A stretch of DNA of 64,000 bases from Rubripirellula tenax (GCF_007860125.1 NZ_SJPW01000002.1:1-64000); one strand, 5' to 3'; shown: positions 39,806 to 49,171, numbered from the stretch's first letter. Numbers and translations: made by a program. Notes: generated by a model not told the origin, from the letters alone.

Positions 39806-39853
39806 GTCTGCACACTACGGTCACGTGGGCAGACATTTTTTTGAGTCTGCCCA
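39806..39853 (+). promoter_or_regulatory. two mutually exclusive hairpins (terminator/anti-terminator-like)
   Basis: GTCTGC (39806-39811) can pair with GCAGAC (39829-39834), which is followed by seven T residues. GCAGAC is also part of TGGGCAGAC (39826-39834), which pairs perfectly with GTCTGCCCA (39845-39853). The first pairing would terminate the upstream transcript and the second would prevent it. The downstream gene begins 30 bases later. Confidence 0.4.
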
Positions 39854-39883
39854 AACTGAACTCTTCGTCGCGAAGGATCGACC

Positions 39884-40186
39884 GTGGCAATCAACGGACT
39901 GCAAGACCTGTCAAAATTGAGCATCGCACAAATGTATGCGGTGTATCTGAGCATCGCTCGTGCGGATTGGATGTGGCGCCGAGCCGCCGTCTATGGCGTC
40001 GCTGAACCGCCACCGGGCCACGCCGCGTTTCGGCCGCTGGCTTACGAAGTCTTCGAGCAGCGGATGAACTTGGCTTCGACCGTTTTCCGAGGCGATCAAT
40101 CGCTACGAGACCGGTTGTCGCGTCAAGCGGCGGCTTATCGCGTTGACGTCCAAGCGGCGATCGCCGGTGCGTCGAAGGCTGCCTAG
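39884..40186 (+). CDS. small hypothetical protein
   Basis: 100 residues, GTG start preceded by GAAGGA. The protein is helical and basic, with no signal peptide or membrane segment (SIARADWMWRRAAVYGVAEP). No family is recognised. It is followed by the phospholipase C-like gene 43 bases later and may be cotranscribed with it. Confidence 0.6.
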   Translation: MAINGLQDLSKLSIAQMYAVYLSIARADWMWRRAAVYGVAEPPPGHAAFRPLAYEVFEQRMNLASTVFRGDQSLRDRLSRQAAAYRVDVQAAIAGASKAA

Positions 40187-40229
40187 CTGCTGCCGACAAT
40201 CGTAACTTTCAACCGCGACGTTTGTGGAC

Positions 40230-41804
40230 ATGAATCTTCTCCACTCGATCCTTCGCGCCGCCCATTGCCGAAGCACGCACCACTACTTCGCGATCGACGC
40301 ATTGCCGATGGTCCAAACGGACGCCGGCAAGCGATTGGTCGATGTGTTGCTTCGCTACCATGGTCGATACTTGACCGGCGCGAAAGATCCCGACGTACGG
40401 TTCCGTGACTATCAAAATCACGTCATTCACGTGACGGACGGATATTGGGGCGGCGCACCTCGCGTCGCACACGTTTGGTACGACCGGCTGCAACGGAAAT
40501 TGAGATCGGGAAAATTGGGTGACGCCGCCCACGCCGCGGGCGTGCTTAGCCACTACTTCACCGATCCAATGATGCCGTTGCACACGCAGCAATGCGAACG
40601 CGAAAAAGTACTGCACCGTCCGATCGAATGGAGCATCACGCGGTCCTACGATGAAATCTTTCGTGCTTGGCGCGAAGACGAAATGCGAGTCGTGTTCACG
40701 CTGTCCAATAATGTGGGTTGGTTGGGTGAAGCGATTCTCCACGGCGCTCGTTTCGCCAATCGCAGCTACGCGCCGCTGTTGGACACTTATGATCTTGAAC
40801 GCGGTCGCGTGCGTCCGCCCGATGGTTTGGGATTGGTTGCCCGCCGGTCGCTTGCCGAAGTGTTTGGGTTGGCGATCACGGGATGGGCACGCGTGCTGGA
40901 ACGGGCGGCGGGTGATGCCGAGGCGGCGATGGGCTGTCCAATCCCCAAACGGTCGTTGTCCGTTGGTGCTGCCCTGGCCGCGGTTCGGTCGCCGTTTCGG
41001 TGGTGGGTCAAACGAGTCGAAGAGCATCGCGAACAGGACGCAATCGCAAGTTTGGTCAGCGAGTTTCAGCGTACCGGAATGCTGGTCAAGAACCTTCCTG
41101 CCGATGTAGATATCGTGCATCGTGTGAACAAGGTCTATCAGGACGAAAAAACGTCGCGAGAAAATCGTCTATCGAAACGAGCTGCGGCACTCGCGGCCGA
41201 ACCCGTTTCACGGCCAGCGACGGCATCCGCTGCGATCACGAAGCCAGCGACGGTCTTAGCACACCCCCGGTCGGTGGATCGCAATTTGAAAGACCGCCCG
41301 GCCACGATTCCCTTCAAGCCGCGACGTGTGGTGGCGAAAGTCTTGGGACCAGTCCGGCCCTGCCGCTTGTCGCGTCAGCACACGTTGGTAGACGCACCGT
41401 CGATCGGCCCGAAGACGGCGGAACGGTTTGCGGCGATCGAGATTCACACGGTGGCTGATTTTCTGGACCAGTCGGCGGCGAAAATCGCCGAGGCTCTGAT
41501 GACCTATTGGATCACAACCGACACGGTGACCCAGTGGCAGTGGCAAGCCAAATTGATGTGCGAGATCCCCGGTTTGATGGCTCGCGATTGCCAGATGTTG
41601 GCGGGCGCTCGGTACGATGCCGCGGCGACGATCGCGGTCTGCGAAGCCGATGTGTTGCACCAAGAAGTTTCCGCCTTTGCGGCAACACCAACCGGACGAC
41701 GGTATCTGCGAGGGACCGATCCACCGAAGTTGGCGGATGTCCGCCGCTGGATCGCCAGCGCCATTGATGTCGTGGGTATTTCGACGACTCGCCGCGCTGC
41801 CTAG
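40230..41804 (+). CDS. zinc-dependent phospholipase C-like domain fused to DUF4332
   Basis: 524 residues from the ATG at 40230. The N-terminal ~230 residues resemble the all-helical zinc phospholipase C/S1-P1 fold, with candidate metal ligands in HHYFAIDALP, DYQNHVIHV and HAAGVLSHYFTDPMMPLHT. From about residue 385 a helix-hairpin-helix-rich DUF4332 region appears (DAPSIGPKTAERFAAIEI). The linker (residues 310-385) is Ala/Pro-rich and disordered. No signal peptide is present, so it is probably cytoplasmic and not a classical exported lipase. Confidence 0.72.
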   Translation: MNLLHSILRAAHCRSTHHYFAIDALPMVQTDAGKRLVDVLLRYHGRYLTGAKDPDVRFRDYQNHVIHVTDGYWGGAPRVAHVWYDRLQRKLRSGKLGDAAHAAGVLSHYFTDPMMPLHTQQCEREKVLHRPIEWSITRSYDEIFRAWREDEMRVVFTLSNNVGWLGEAILHGARFANRSYAPLLDTYDLERGRVRPPDGLGLVARRSLAEVFGLAITGWARVLERAAGDAEAAMGCPIPKRSLSVGAALAAVRSPFRWWVKRVEEHREQDAIASLVSEFQRTGMLVKNLPADVDIVHRVNKVYQDEKTSRENRLSKRAAALAAEPVSRPATASAAITKPATVLAHPRSVDRNLKDRPATIPFKPRRVVAKVLGPVRPCRLSRQHTLVDAPSIGPKTAERFAAIEIHTVADFLDQSAAKIAEALMTYWITTDTVTQWQWQAKLMCEIPGLMARDCQMLAGARYDAAATIAVCEADVLHQEVSAFAATPTGRRYLRGTDPPKLADVRRWIASAIDVVGISTTRRAA

Positions 41805-41925
41805 ACCAGCGGTTTTGGTTAAGCTTCGTACCTAAGATTTTGTTTTCATCTTCGATTGCGTCGCTGGCTGACGGCGTACGCTTCGTGTGACCTAGCACTC
41901 GATTTCTCATTCAAGAGCGACACCG

Positions 41926-43170
41926 ATGCGAGCCTTTGAAGCGACCCAGCACTTTTTCGACGTAGCGGCCGAGCACCTAAACATCAGCGCCGAAATGCGA
42001 GAGGCATTGTTGACGCCGCTTCGCGAGATCCAAGTGCGAGTTTCGATTGAGCGAGACAACGGCCGCCTGGCAAACTTTGTCGGGTTTCGTGTCCAGCACG
42101 ACAACCATCGTGGTCCCATGAAGGGTGGGCTGCGGTACCACCCCGATGTCGATCTGGACGAGACGCGCGCACTGGCCAGTTTGATGACCTGGAAAACGGC
42201 CGTCGTCGACCTGCCCTACGGTGGGGCCAAGGGCGGCATCGGCGTCGACCCATCGGAATTGTCGCCACGCGAGATCGAACGATTGACGCGTGCCTTCGTC
42301 GATCAGATTCACGACATCGTCGGGCCCGATACCGACATTCCGGCGCCCGACATGGGAACCGATCACCGGGTGATGGCCTGGTTCCGCAATCAATGGGAAA
42401 AGTACCACGGTTTCAATCCGGCCGTCATCACGGGCAAGCCGGTGGAAGAGTACGGCGCCAAGGGACGCGAAGAAGCAACGGGCCGCGGCGTCGGGACATT
42501 GACCGTAAAAACTTGCAAACGCATCGGCCGGAAAGCTGAAAAGACAAGTGTCGCCATCCAAGGATTCGGCAATGTCGGTTCGCACGCGGCAAAGTTTCTA
42601 TGTGAATCGCAATTCCCGATCGTCGCTGTCAGCGATGTAACGGGTACCTATTACGATCCCAACGGACTGGACATCCAAGACCTGCTGCACCACAAAATCG
42701 GTCACCCACGCGGTTTGTTGGAAGGTTACAGCAAATGCAAGTGCTTGCCTGTCAACGCGTTGTTGGAGCTGCAAGACGTCGACGTTTTGATTCCCGCAGC
42801 GCTCGGTGGTGTGATCACCAAACACAACGTCGACAAGATCAAAGCGTCCGTGATCATCGAAGCGGCGAACGGACCGGTCGATCCCGACGCGGACAAGGTG
42901 CTTGCCGAGCGCGGCGTCGTCGTCTTGCCGGATATCTTGGCGAATGCCGGTGGTGTGACGGTCAGCTATTTCGAATGGGTTCAAAATCGACAACACTATC
43001 GATGGACGCTTGACCGTGTGCGACAAGAGCTGGACCACACCATGAACCAAGCCTTTGAAAACGTTTGGCAGACCGCGCAAGAAAGAAAAGTATCGCTGCG
43101 CACGGCGGCCTACATCATCGGGATTACCCGAGTCCGTCGATCCGCCGAATTGGCCGGGTTCACGTCTTGA
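41926..43170 (+). CDS. gdhA: glutamate (Glu/Leu/Phe/Val) dehydrogenase
   Basis: 414 residues, full length for a hexameric bacterial enzyme. It interconverts glutamate and 2-oxoglutarate plus ammonia. The catalytic segment MKGGLRYHPDV, then WKTAVVDLPYGGAKGGIG with the catalytic lysine, and the nucleotide-binding loop IQGFGNVGSHAA are present. Specificity for NAD or NADP cannot be settled by eye. The DtxR gene follows 13 bases after the stop, which suggests cotranscription. Confidence 0.95.
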   Translation: MRAFEATQHFFDVAAEHLNISAEMREALLTPLREIQVRVSIERDNGRLANFVGFRVQHDNHRGPMKGGLRYHPDVDLDETRALASLMTWKTAVVDLPYGGAKGGIGVDPSELSPREIERLTRAFVDQIHDIVGPDTDIPAPDMGTDHRVMAWFRNQWEKYHGFNPAVITGKPVEEYGAKGREEATGRGVGTLTVKTCKRIGRKAEKTSVAIQGFGNVGSHAAKFLCESQFPIVAVSDVTGTYYDPNGLDIQDLLHHKIGHPRGLLEGYSKCKCLPVNALLELQDVDVLIPAALGGVITKHNVDKIKASVIIEAANGPVDPDADKVLAERGVVVLPDILANAGGVTVSYFEWVQNRQHYRWTLDRVRQELDHTMNQAFENVWQTAQERKVSLRTAAYIIGITRVRRSAELAGFTS

Positions 43171-43183
43171 GGGCCATGAATCG

Positions 43184-43843
43184 ATGGCAAGTCTAACTAC
43201 CGAAAACTACATCAAAGCGATCTATCAGCTTGGCGGGCATCCCGCGGAGCAGTCCGTGGCCACCGGCGCGATCGCCAACCAATTGTCGGTGTCGCCCGGA
43301 AGCGTGACGGCGATGTTGAAGACGCTGCGCGATGCCGACTTGGTCGAGTACGCGCCGTACGAGGGTGTGCGCTTAACCGCCAGTGGGACGCGGTTGGCGC
43401 TGCGAGTGGTTCGTCGTCACCGCTTGATCGAATTGTTTCTTTCGCAAACACTGGACATGCCATGGGACGAAGTTCACGAAGAAGCCGAGCACATGGAACA
43501 CGCGGTCAGCGACCGATTGGTTGATCGCATCGATGCACATCTGGGTTACCCCGGTACTGATCCGCATGGCGACCCGATCCCTCGCAGCGACGGAACGTTG
43601 GAAGCCGAGCGGGGCAAGACGTTGACGAAGTGGCCCGCCGGTGAGTCGTTTCGTTTGGTGCGAGTCGTCGATCAATCGAGCGACTTTCTGCGTTTTCTAA
43701 CCGCGTCGGGCCTCGAGCTATCCGCCATCGGCCGAGTCATCGAGCACGCACCCCAAGCCGCAACGATGACCGTCGAAATCGGCACCAAGCAAACCGTATT
43801 AAGTGAACACGTCGCGGACAAGCTGATCGTGATGGCATCGTAG
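43184..43843 (+). CDS. DtxR/MntR-family metal-dependent repressor
   Basis: 219 residues from the ATG at 43184. The winged-helix domain (TENYIKAIYQLGG, IANQLSVSPGSVTAMLKTL) is followed by the dimerisation/metal domain with DEVHEEAEHMEHAVSD and GYPGTDPHGDPIP. A C-terminal FeoA/SH3-like domain closes the protein. It senses Fe2+ or Mn2+ and represses uptake genes. Pairing with glutamate dehydrogenase is unexpected. An upstream frame that starts inside gdhA is rejected. Confidence 0.92.
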   Translation: MASLTTENYIKAIYQLGGHPAEQSVATGAIANQLSVSPGSVTAMLKTLRDADLVEYAPYEGVRLTASGTRLALRVVRRHRLIELFLSQTLDMPWDEVHEEAEHMEHAVSDRLVDRIDAHLGYPGTDPHGDPIPRSDGTLEAERGKTLTKWPAGESFRLVRVVDQSSDFLRFLTASGLELSAIGRVIEHAPQAATMTVEIGTKQTVLSEHVADKLIVMAS

Positions 43844-43927
43844 GAACGATTGGCAAACACGTCGTAGTGTGGTTTTCGGATAGTGTTTATCCGTAGCTGT
43901 TGTCGCCAGACGACTGGCATGTCGTGG

Positions 43928-44791
43928 TCAGCGCTTGATTGTCCGATCCAAGAACGATTTGACGATCGCTTGGCGTTGGGAATCGTAAAAGAGTTCGCCT
44001 CCGTGGGCGCCGCCGTGCACCACTTCGAACGTGACGTCTAGATTCAGCGATTTGTATATTCCGTCCAACTCATGCGACTGGTTGATGGGCACCTGCGGAT
44101 CTTGGTCGCCGTGAATCATCAGTAGCGGCGGATCGTTTTCGTCGACGTGGAAAACGGGACTGGCCAGCTTTGCCAGTTCTGGGTTCCTTTGATCACCTAG
44201 CAACAATTCCAACGCTGGTACACGAACACTCAACCCATGGGGCGTGGATTGACCCAAAATCGTCATGAGGTTGGTAGGGCCGTAGTAATCAACAATCGCG
44301 TGAACGTCCGAAGAAACGTTCTTGTGTTCACCGACTTGGCCTTCCAATTCCGGATGTCCGTTGGTCACACCCATCTCAGCGACCAAATGACCTCCGGCCG
44401 ATGAACCTGCCACCGCGATCCGGTCGGCGTCGTAGCCGTACTTGCCGGCGGTCGTGCGCAGAAATCGTATTGCCGCTTTGCAATCGAAGACCTGGGCCGG
44501 AAACTTTGCCGTGCCGCTTAGGCGGTAATCGACGCTGGCGACCGCATAGCCATCGTCAACCAGAAATCCCAACGGCATGTTCGCCCGCGAACCGCTTCGC
44601 CACGCGCCGCCATGAACCCAAACGACTAGCGGCGTTTTATCCACCGCGGGCAAGTACAAATCCAGCAACAACCGTTGGCCGTCGACTTCGGCGTACACGA
44701 TGTCATTGATACGACGCGAATCGTCTGCTAGCACATCCACGGTGAATGGAAGCGTGACAGCAATGCACAGCACCATCGCAAATCGCAACAT
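43928..44791 (-). CDS. secreted alpha/beta-hydrolase (BD-FAE-like esterase)
   Basis: 287 residues from the ATG at 44791. A signal peptide ends at VLADDS. HGGAWRSGS is the oxyanion-hole motif, the nucleophile is the serine in VAGSSAGGH near residue 134, the Asp is in HGDQDPQVP, and the His is in HGGAHGG. Carbohydrate esterases that deacetylate or de-esterify plant and algal polysaccharides share this plan. It lies downstream of the fucosidase gene on the same strand, 45 bases away. Confidence 0.88.
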   Translation of the reverse strand: MLRFAMVLCIAVTLPFTVDVLADDSRRINDIVYAEVDGQRLLLDLYLPAVDKTPLVVWVHGGAWRSGSRANMPLGFLVDDGYAVASVDYRLSGTAKFPAQVFDCKAAIRFLRTTAGKYGYDADRIAVAGSSAGGHLVAEMGVTNGHPELEGQVGEHKNVSSDVHAIVDYYGPTNLMTILGQSTPHGLSVRVPALELLLGDQRNPELAKLASPVFHVDENDPPLLMIHGDQDPQVPINQSHELDGIYKSLNLDVTFEVVHGGAHGGELFYDSQRQAIVKSFLDRTIKR

Positions 44792-44835
44792 CAAATTCTC
44801 TCGCGGCTAAAAGTGAAACAGATCGGTTGCTTCGG

Positions 44836-45978
44836 CTACTTTTCTTTTAGTCGCTTGCCGACTTCTTTGAACGTCGCCACGTCTTCGGGGTGAATGGACC
44901 CGTCCGGCATTGGGCCGGTGTTGAGCAACAGGTTCGCGTTCATGGCATCCGCCTTATCTAGCATTGCCATCACTTGATCGGTCGTCTTGTGCTTGCCGTC
45001 GTCGGCTTTCGTGTACCCCCAGCCGTGCGGTTGCATCGTGTCGCACAATTCCAACGGCACATCCGATTCGCCTTTGAAGTGTCGTTCGGGCGCCTTGAAG
45101 TCTTCGGTCCCCAAGAACCCTTGCTTGTAAGACACCAACACCTGCGGCTGTGCCGCATGAATCATGTCGTACAGCTCTTGGCACTTGAAAACAGCGGCTT
45201 TTTCTTTTTTCGATAGCAGAACGCCGATTCCGTCTAACCAGATGCCAGCGACGGGTCCGTACTGGGTAAGCAGTTCGGTGATTTGGTTGTTCATGAATTC
45301 GGTGTAGATCGCAACGTCATGCTCGGCGCCCTGAACGTAGGCCGGTTCCTCTTCTTCGTACTGTGGTCGGGCGGCACTGCCCCAACCCCAATTGTTGGGT
45401 GCATGTGGATGCCGCCAATCACGTCCATGCGAGTAGTAGAAGAACATGCCCAGGCCTTTGTTCGCACACTGCTGGGCCAGCTCACCGACCAAGTCTCGTT
45501 TGGCTGGCGAGTTGGTGCTTTTGAAATCGGTGTACTTCGTTTCGAACAAGCAGAAACTGTCGTGATGCCGAGTGGTGATGTTGATGTACTTCATGCCCGT
45601 TTCAAGCGCCAAGTCGGTGATCATGTCGGCATCAAAGCCTTCGGCGGTGAAACGATCCGCTAGCTTGGCGTATTCAGCGACGTGAATCTTTTCGTTGCGC
45701 TGCACCCATTCATGTCGTCCCAGCAACGAGTAGAGGCCGTAGTGAATGAACATGCCGAACTTGGCACTGCGAAACCACTGCAGCGCCGCAGCCCGAGGGT
45801 CGGCGTCATATTGGTCCGCCACCGATTCCAAATAAGATGGAACCGCAACGCCCTTGTCGACGGCGCGAGTGAGCGAGGTCGCCGAAAGGGCACCGAGCGT
45901 ACATCCGGCCGCGGCCAAAAAGTCACGGCGGGGTACCAAGCGTCGAGCGGTTGGATCGTAGGAGGACGAATTTTGCAT
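44836..45978 (-). CDS. alpha-L-fucosidase (GH29), Tat-exported
   Basis: 380 residues. A twin-arginine signal RRDFLAAAGCTLGAL lies near residue 17. The GH29 barrel opens with WFRSAKFGMFIHYGLYS. TRHHDSFCLFET, YYSHGRDW and the nucleophile aspartate in IAGIWLDG-like PVAGIWLDGIG follow. The closing NANLLLNTGPMPDGSI is characteristic. It removes alpha-linked fucose from polysaccharides in the periplasm. The C-terminal beta-sandwich of longer GH29 enzymes is absent. Confidence 0.9.
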   Translation of the reverse strand: MQNSSSYDPTARRLVPRRDFLAAAGCTLGALSATSLTRAVDKGVAVPSYLESVADQYDADPRAAALQWFRSAKFGMFIHYGLYSLLGRHEWVQRNEKIHVAEYAKLADRFTAEGFDADMITDLALETGMKYINITTRHHDSFCLFETKYTDFKSTNSPAKRDLVGELAQQCANKGLGMFFYYSHGRDWRHPHAPNNWGWGSAARPQYEEEEPAYVQGAEHDVAIYTEFMNNQITELLTQYGPVAGIWLDGIGVLLSKKEKAAVFKCQELYDMIHAAQPQVLVSYKQGFLGTEDFKAPERHFKGESDVPLELCDTMQPHGWGYTKADDGKHKTTDQVMAMLDKADAMNANLLLNTGPMPDGSIHPEDVATFKEVGKRLKEK

Positions 45979-46120
45979 CTCTGTGATTTCAAAAAAGCGT
46001 GCGAGTTGCTCGTATCGAAGCGGCCGGGTGCTGCATGATACCCGGTGCCTTACGGCCCCCGGTTCACTGAGGTTGTCGAAGACCGGGCTTTATCGAAAAA
46101 TCGTCAGGACCAACACGCAG

Positions 46121-46486
46121 CTAAGATACTTTCGGTTTTACCAAGCAGTGGAAGCCGACACACGGTTCTTCGTCTTCGCGTTCGTCTTCGGCGTCTTGCA
46201 GGATCTCTTGGACGAGCTTGAGGCGTTCGGGCGATAGGGCTGCGGAGATGACGCGTTGCTTTCCGTCGGGGCCCATCGCCACGGTCGTGATGACGGCGAC
46301 GGTGTCGGTATGCTGCAACGCACGAATGATGTGTTGGCCGACTTGCTCTTCCGCGTTGCGAATGGTCGTCACGAACTGGGCGATTTGTTTCTCGTCCACT
46401 TTGTTGGTGACTTCGTTCGCGTGAATCGTTTGGTTCATCGCGTTCGTTTCGGGGGAATCGTTTTCCGGTTCCGGCGTGTCGTTCAT
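46121..46486 (-). CDS. small hypothetical protein
   Basis: 121 residues from the ATG at 46486; the longer frame upstream runs through the next gene. The N-terminus is acidic and disordered (NDTPEPENDSPET). The core EEQVGQHIIRALQHTDTVAVITTVAMGPDG is followed by a charged tail and CVGFHCLV. No family is recognised. Downstream, 46020-46100 contains small GC hairpins (ACCCGG/CCGGGT) of uncertain role. Confidence 0.6.
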   Translation of the reverse strand: MNDTPEPENDSPETNAMNQTIHANEVTNKVDEKQIAQFVTTIRNAEEQVGQHIIRALQHTDTVAVITTVAMGPDGKQRVISAALSPERLKLVQEILQDAEDEREDEEPCVGFHCLVKPKVS

Positions 46487-46514
46487 GAAGACTTGGGGTG
46501 TAAGAAGCGGGGAG

Positions 46515-46958
46515 TTAGAGTTGGTCGGCCGAGAGCGTTTCGATGCGTCCGAAGCCGGCGACCAGGTGAGCGTGGTCGACGGTGAATTCGAAAAACGAAA
46601 AATCACCGAAGTCAGCATACATCGAAGCCGAGACATGTTTGGCTAAGAAAGTCGACCGAGCGACCGTGTCTTCGCCGCGATCCAGGCGGATTGTCGAGCC
46701 GACCAGCGACACGCGGGCGCCCGCCAAAGGGTCACCGCCTTCGCCGCCGGGCTGAACCAGCAGCAACGACGTCTTCGGACTGACTACCAAATTTTTGGTA
46801 TGAACGGCCAATCCGCTCAGCAGCATCACCATCGTCGTGGGGGTTGTCGCGGCGATGGTCACCAATGATACGAACGGGCCTCCATCGACTGTGACCGTTC
46901 CCAGACTGGCGACGGATGCAGATTGAATGATTTCAGAGATTGTTGCGCTGGCTGACAT
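46515..46958 (-). CDS. pyridoxamine 5'-phosphate oxidase-like (split-barrel FMN) protein
   Basis: 147 residues. The HugZ/PNPOx split-barrel pattern is visible: SVASLGTVTVDGGPFVSLV, LLSGLAVHTKNLVVSPKTSLLL, and ARVSLVGSTIRL. The C-terminus FFEFTVDHAHLVAGFGRI is typical of haem-utilisation HugZ relatives. It could bind FMN or haem. Only the fold is supported. The glycosyltransferase gene lies upstream on the same strand, 57 bases away. Confidence 0.82.
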   Translation of the reverse strand: MSASATISEIIQSASVASLGTVTVDGGPFVSLVTIAATTPTTMVMLLSGLAVHTKNLVVSPKTSLLLVQPGGEGGDPLAGARVSLVGSTIRLDRGEDTVARSTFLAKHVSASMYADFGDFSFFEFTVDHAHLVAGFGRIETLSADQL

Positions 46959-47015
46959 CGCACAGACTTTCGCGAGAATGATCCGGATGAGACGTCATTA
47001 TAACGCCCGAACGGA

Positions 47016-48230
47016 TCAAGCGGCGCGGCGTCGTTGCGAGCGATGTGCAACGCGATCGTTGATGAAGTGACGCAGCTTTTCGATTTGGTCGGCCGAGTCG
47101 AAACCCATCGCTCGCTTGAGCGATTGGCGACTCATGCGATCCGCCAACTCGCGATCCGATACGAGGACTGTCATATCTTTGGCCATGGTTTCCCAGTCGC
47201 CTTCATTGCAAAGGTAGCCGTTGTCCCCTTCACCGACTTGATCGACGATCCCGGCATGGCGTGTTGCGATGATTGGAAGGCTGGCGGCCATTGCTTCGGC
47301 AATCGAAACGGGCCAACCTTCCATATCGCCGTCGGATGCGGTTCGTGAGTGTTGGGCCAGTGCATTGGCAGTCGCCATTTCTTTGATGACGTTCTTGGGT
47401 GACATCGCGCCCAAGAAGGTGATCGCGTTGGCGAAGGCTGGCGATCGGTCGGCGACCCACTGGTGACACTGGGCTTCCAAGGGGCCGGCACCGACAATTC
47501 GCAATCGGACTTCGGGGCGTTCCTGCCAGCATCGCTCGAACGAACGAAGCATCGACAGCGGGTCTTTCTTTTCGACAAGTCGGCCGACGAACAGGAATGT
47601 GAAAACGTTTCGGTCGATGGGCTGGGATGAACGGATGGTGTCGGCCTGTGCTGCGATCGATCGTGTCGGTGCGCCGCACGGGATCAAGGCAACGGAATCG
47701 GGTTCATGTCCGTGTTCGAGCAAGTAGTTTTGTTGGTAGGTCGCGACGACGATCTTGCCGGCAAAATCATGCCAATGAGACTCCAGCGATGTGCGATAGC
47801 GTTTTCTTCGCAATCGCGCGCTCAAATCGTGGCCGTGGAAGTGAGCGAAGACGGGGACACCGATCTTGCGGCACGCGACTTCGGCGAGCATTCCGTAGTG
47901 ACCGAACTGGCCCAACACCGCTTGGGCGCCGCATCCGACCAATTGCCGAGTGAACCATCGATCGAAACGGCTGCCGAACCGAGTGCCGCCGGTGCGGGGG
48001 CTGAGCATGGAATCGAGCGTCCGCGGAAGACCTCTCAGTGGGTTCGCGAACGCATCGGGCACGAAGCGAATGTCAGTATCAGGCAATGGAAACTGATCTT
48101 CGTTGTGCGATTCCCATGTGAAGATGGTGGTCAGTTGGTCGGCGAGCTGGGCGAACTGGCGGTGCATCCAAACGTTGCTGGTTTGACCGATCCAAGGGGA
48201 GATCGCGGCGATTTTCGGATTGGCTTCCAT
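47016..48230 (-). CDS. GT-B (GT4-type) glycosyltransferase
   Basis: 404 residues. The N-terminal Rossmann part contains AVLGQFGHYGMLAEV and HFHGHDLSARL. The C-terminal part has FTFLFVGRLVEKKDP near residue 205 and the nucleotide-sugar site EGWPVSIAEAMAASLPIIATRHAGI with the conserved glutamates. It would transfer a sugar from an NDP-sugar to a glycan or lipid in the cytoplasm. No other glycan synthesis genes lie immediately next to it except the epimerase 1 kb away. Confidence 0.9.
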   Translation of the reverse strand: MEANPKIAAISPWIGQTSNVWMHRQFAQLADQLTTIFTWESHNEDQFPLPDTDIRFVPDAFANPLRGLPRTLDSMLSPRTGGTRFGSRFDRWFTRQLVGCGAQAVLGQFGHYGMLAEVACRKIGVPVFAHFHGHDLSARLRRKRYRTSLESHWHDFAGKIVVATYQQNYLLEHGHEPDSVALIPCGAPTRSIAAQADTIRSSQPIDRNVFTFLFVGRLVEKKDPLSMLRSFERCWQERPEVRLRIVGAGPLEAQCHQWVADRSPAFANAITFLGAMSPKNVIKEMATANALAQHSRTASDGDMEGWPVSIAEAMAASLPIIATRHAGIVDQVGEGDNGYLCNEGDWETMAKDMTVLVSDRELADRMSRQSLKRAMGFDSADQIEKLRHFINDRVAHRSQRRRAA

Positions 48231-48578
48231 GCGGTCACTCGTGATCCTTCGGGGCGTCGGGACTTTGACTTTACGAGTACGAAAAGCATCGCGCTGACGT
48301 CAATTGCAGTGCCTTGGCAGGACTTTGCGATTTCTGAATGTTGGGTGGACGTTTGTTCCTGTGTTTTGGTTGGGGTGTGGGTCAAATTTGGATTGGGACT
48401 TGAACGCATTGCCGCTTGATCGCCGCCAGCGGGGTGCAGAGCTTAGAAAGCTGCTGCTTGGGGTTTCCCTGGCCGCTAGGAGCCCGATAATACGTCGCGA
48501 GTTCTTGCCAGACCTTTGTTCGACCGGTGTATCGGTTGATGTTGAATTTCTAACCGCGACTGTCCGGAGATTTCGATC
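48231..48578. other. divergent intergenic region, no gene seen
   Basis: These 348 bases separate the divergent glycosyltransferase gene and the secreted thioredoxin-like gene. Open frames are short and lack conserved features. A GGAGA ribosome-binding site lies just before 48579. Promoters for both flanking genes are expected here but none stands out. Confidence 0.5.
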
Positions 48579-49166
48579 ATGCGACGATCATCTGTTTCGA
48601 TGGGTTTCATATTGATGCTTGCGTTTGTGTTCATCGTCGCTCCATCAGCGACCGTTTTGGCCGCCGGTAGCACGCCGGTCGCTGGGCTGAAGCAAGGGGA
48701 TCCGATCGGCGCATTTCGCGTCACCAAAATCGGTGGTGCAACGAATGACGAAGTCGAACCTGGCGATTTTCTTTGTTATCGTTGCCGCTACGGTTCCAGT
48801 CCGATGGTGATGGTGTTCGCGCGGAAAGTGGGGCCGAAGTCGATCGAGTTGGTGAAGAAACTTGACGCGGCGATCGAAACTCACGAGTCGGAAAAGTTGC
48901 GTGGGTTGTTTACGTTCATCGGCGCCGACGCGGCGAAGCTGAAAGAACAAGCCGAGGCGTTCGTAATCTCATCGGGTGCAAAGCTGGTACCCATCGTCGT
49001 GGCCGAAGACGTGCAAGACGGTCCGATGGATTATCAGATCGGTGCCGATGACGAGGTTACGATTTTGATCGCGCAAGACAGCCAAGTCGTGGCAACGCAT
49101 GTTTGCGCGGCCGACAAGATCGACGTTGCAACAGTGATGTCCGACGTCGAAGCGATGCTGGAGTAA
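48579..49166 (+). CDS. secreted protein with possible thioredoxin-like fold
   Basis: 195 residues. A signal peptide ends near VLAAGST. The mature sequence opens with GDFLCYRCRYGSSPMVMVFARKVG, which resembles the start of a thioredoxin-like beta-alpha-beta unit, with a CxxC-like CYRC. The end CAADKIDVATVMSDVEAML is helical. Family assignment is tentative. It converges on the epimerase gene with only 5 bases between them. Confidence 0.65.
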   Translation: MRRSSVSMGFILMLAFVFIVAPSATVLAAGSTPVAGLKQGDPIGAFRVTKIGGATNDEVEPGDFLCYRCRYGSSPMVMVFARKVGPKSIELVKKLDAAIETHESEKLRGLFTFIGADAAKLKEQAEAFVISSGAKLVPIVVAEDVQDGPMDYQIGADDEVTILIAQDSQVVATHVCAADKIDVATVMSDVEAMLE

Positions 49167-49171
49167 TCGGC

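Noticed and set aside
48304-48615. Plus-strand open frame in the divergent region before the secreted thioredoxin-like gene.
   Set aside because: It lacks a good start and ribosome-binding site and overlaps the following signal peptide in another frame.
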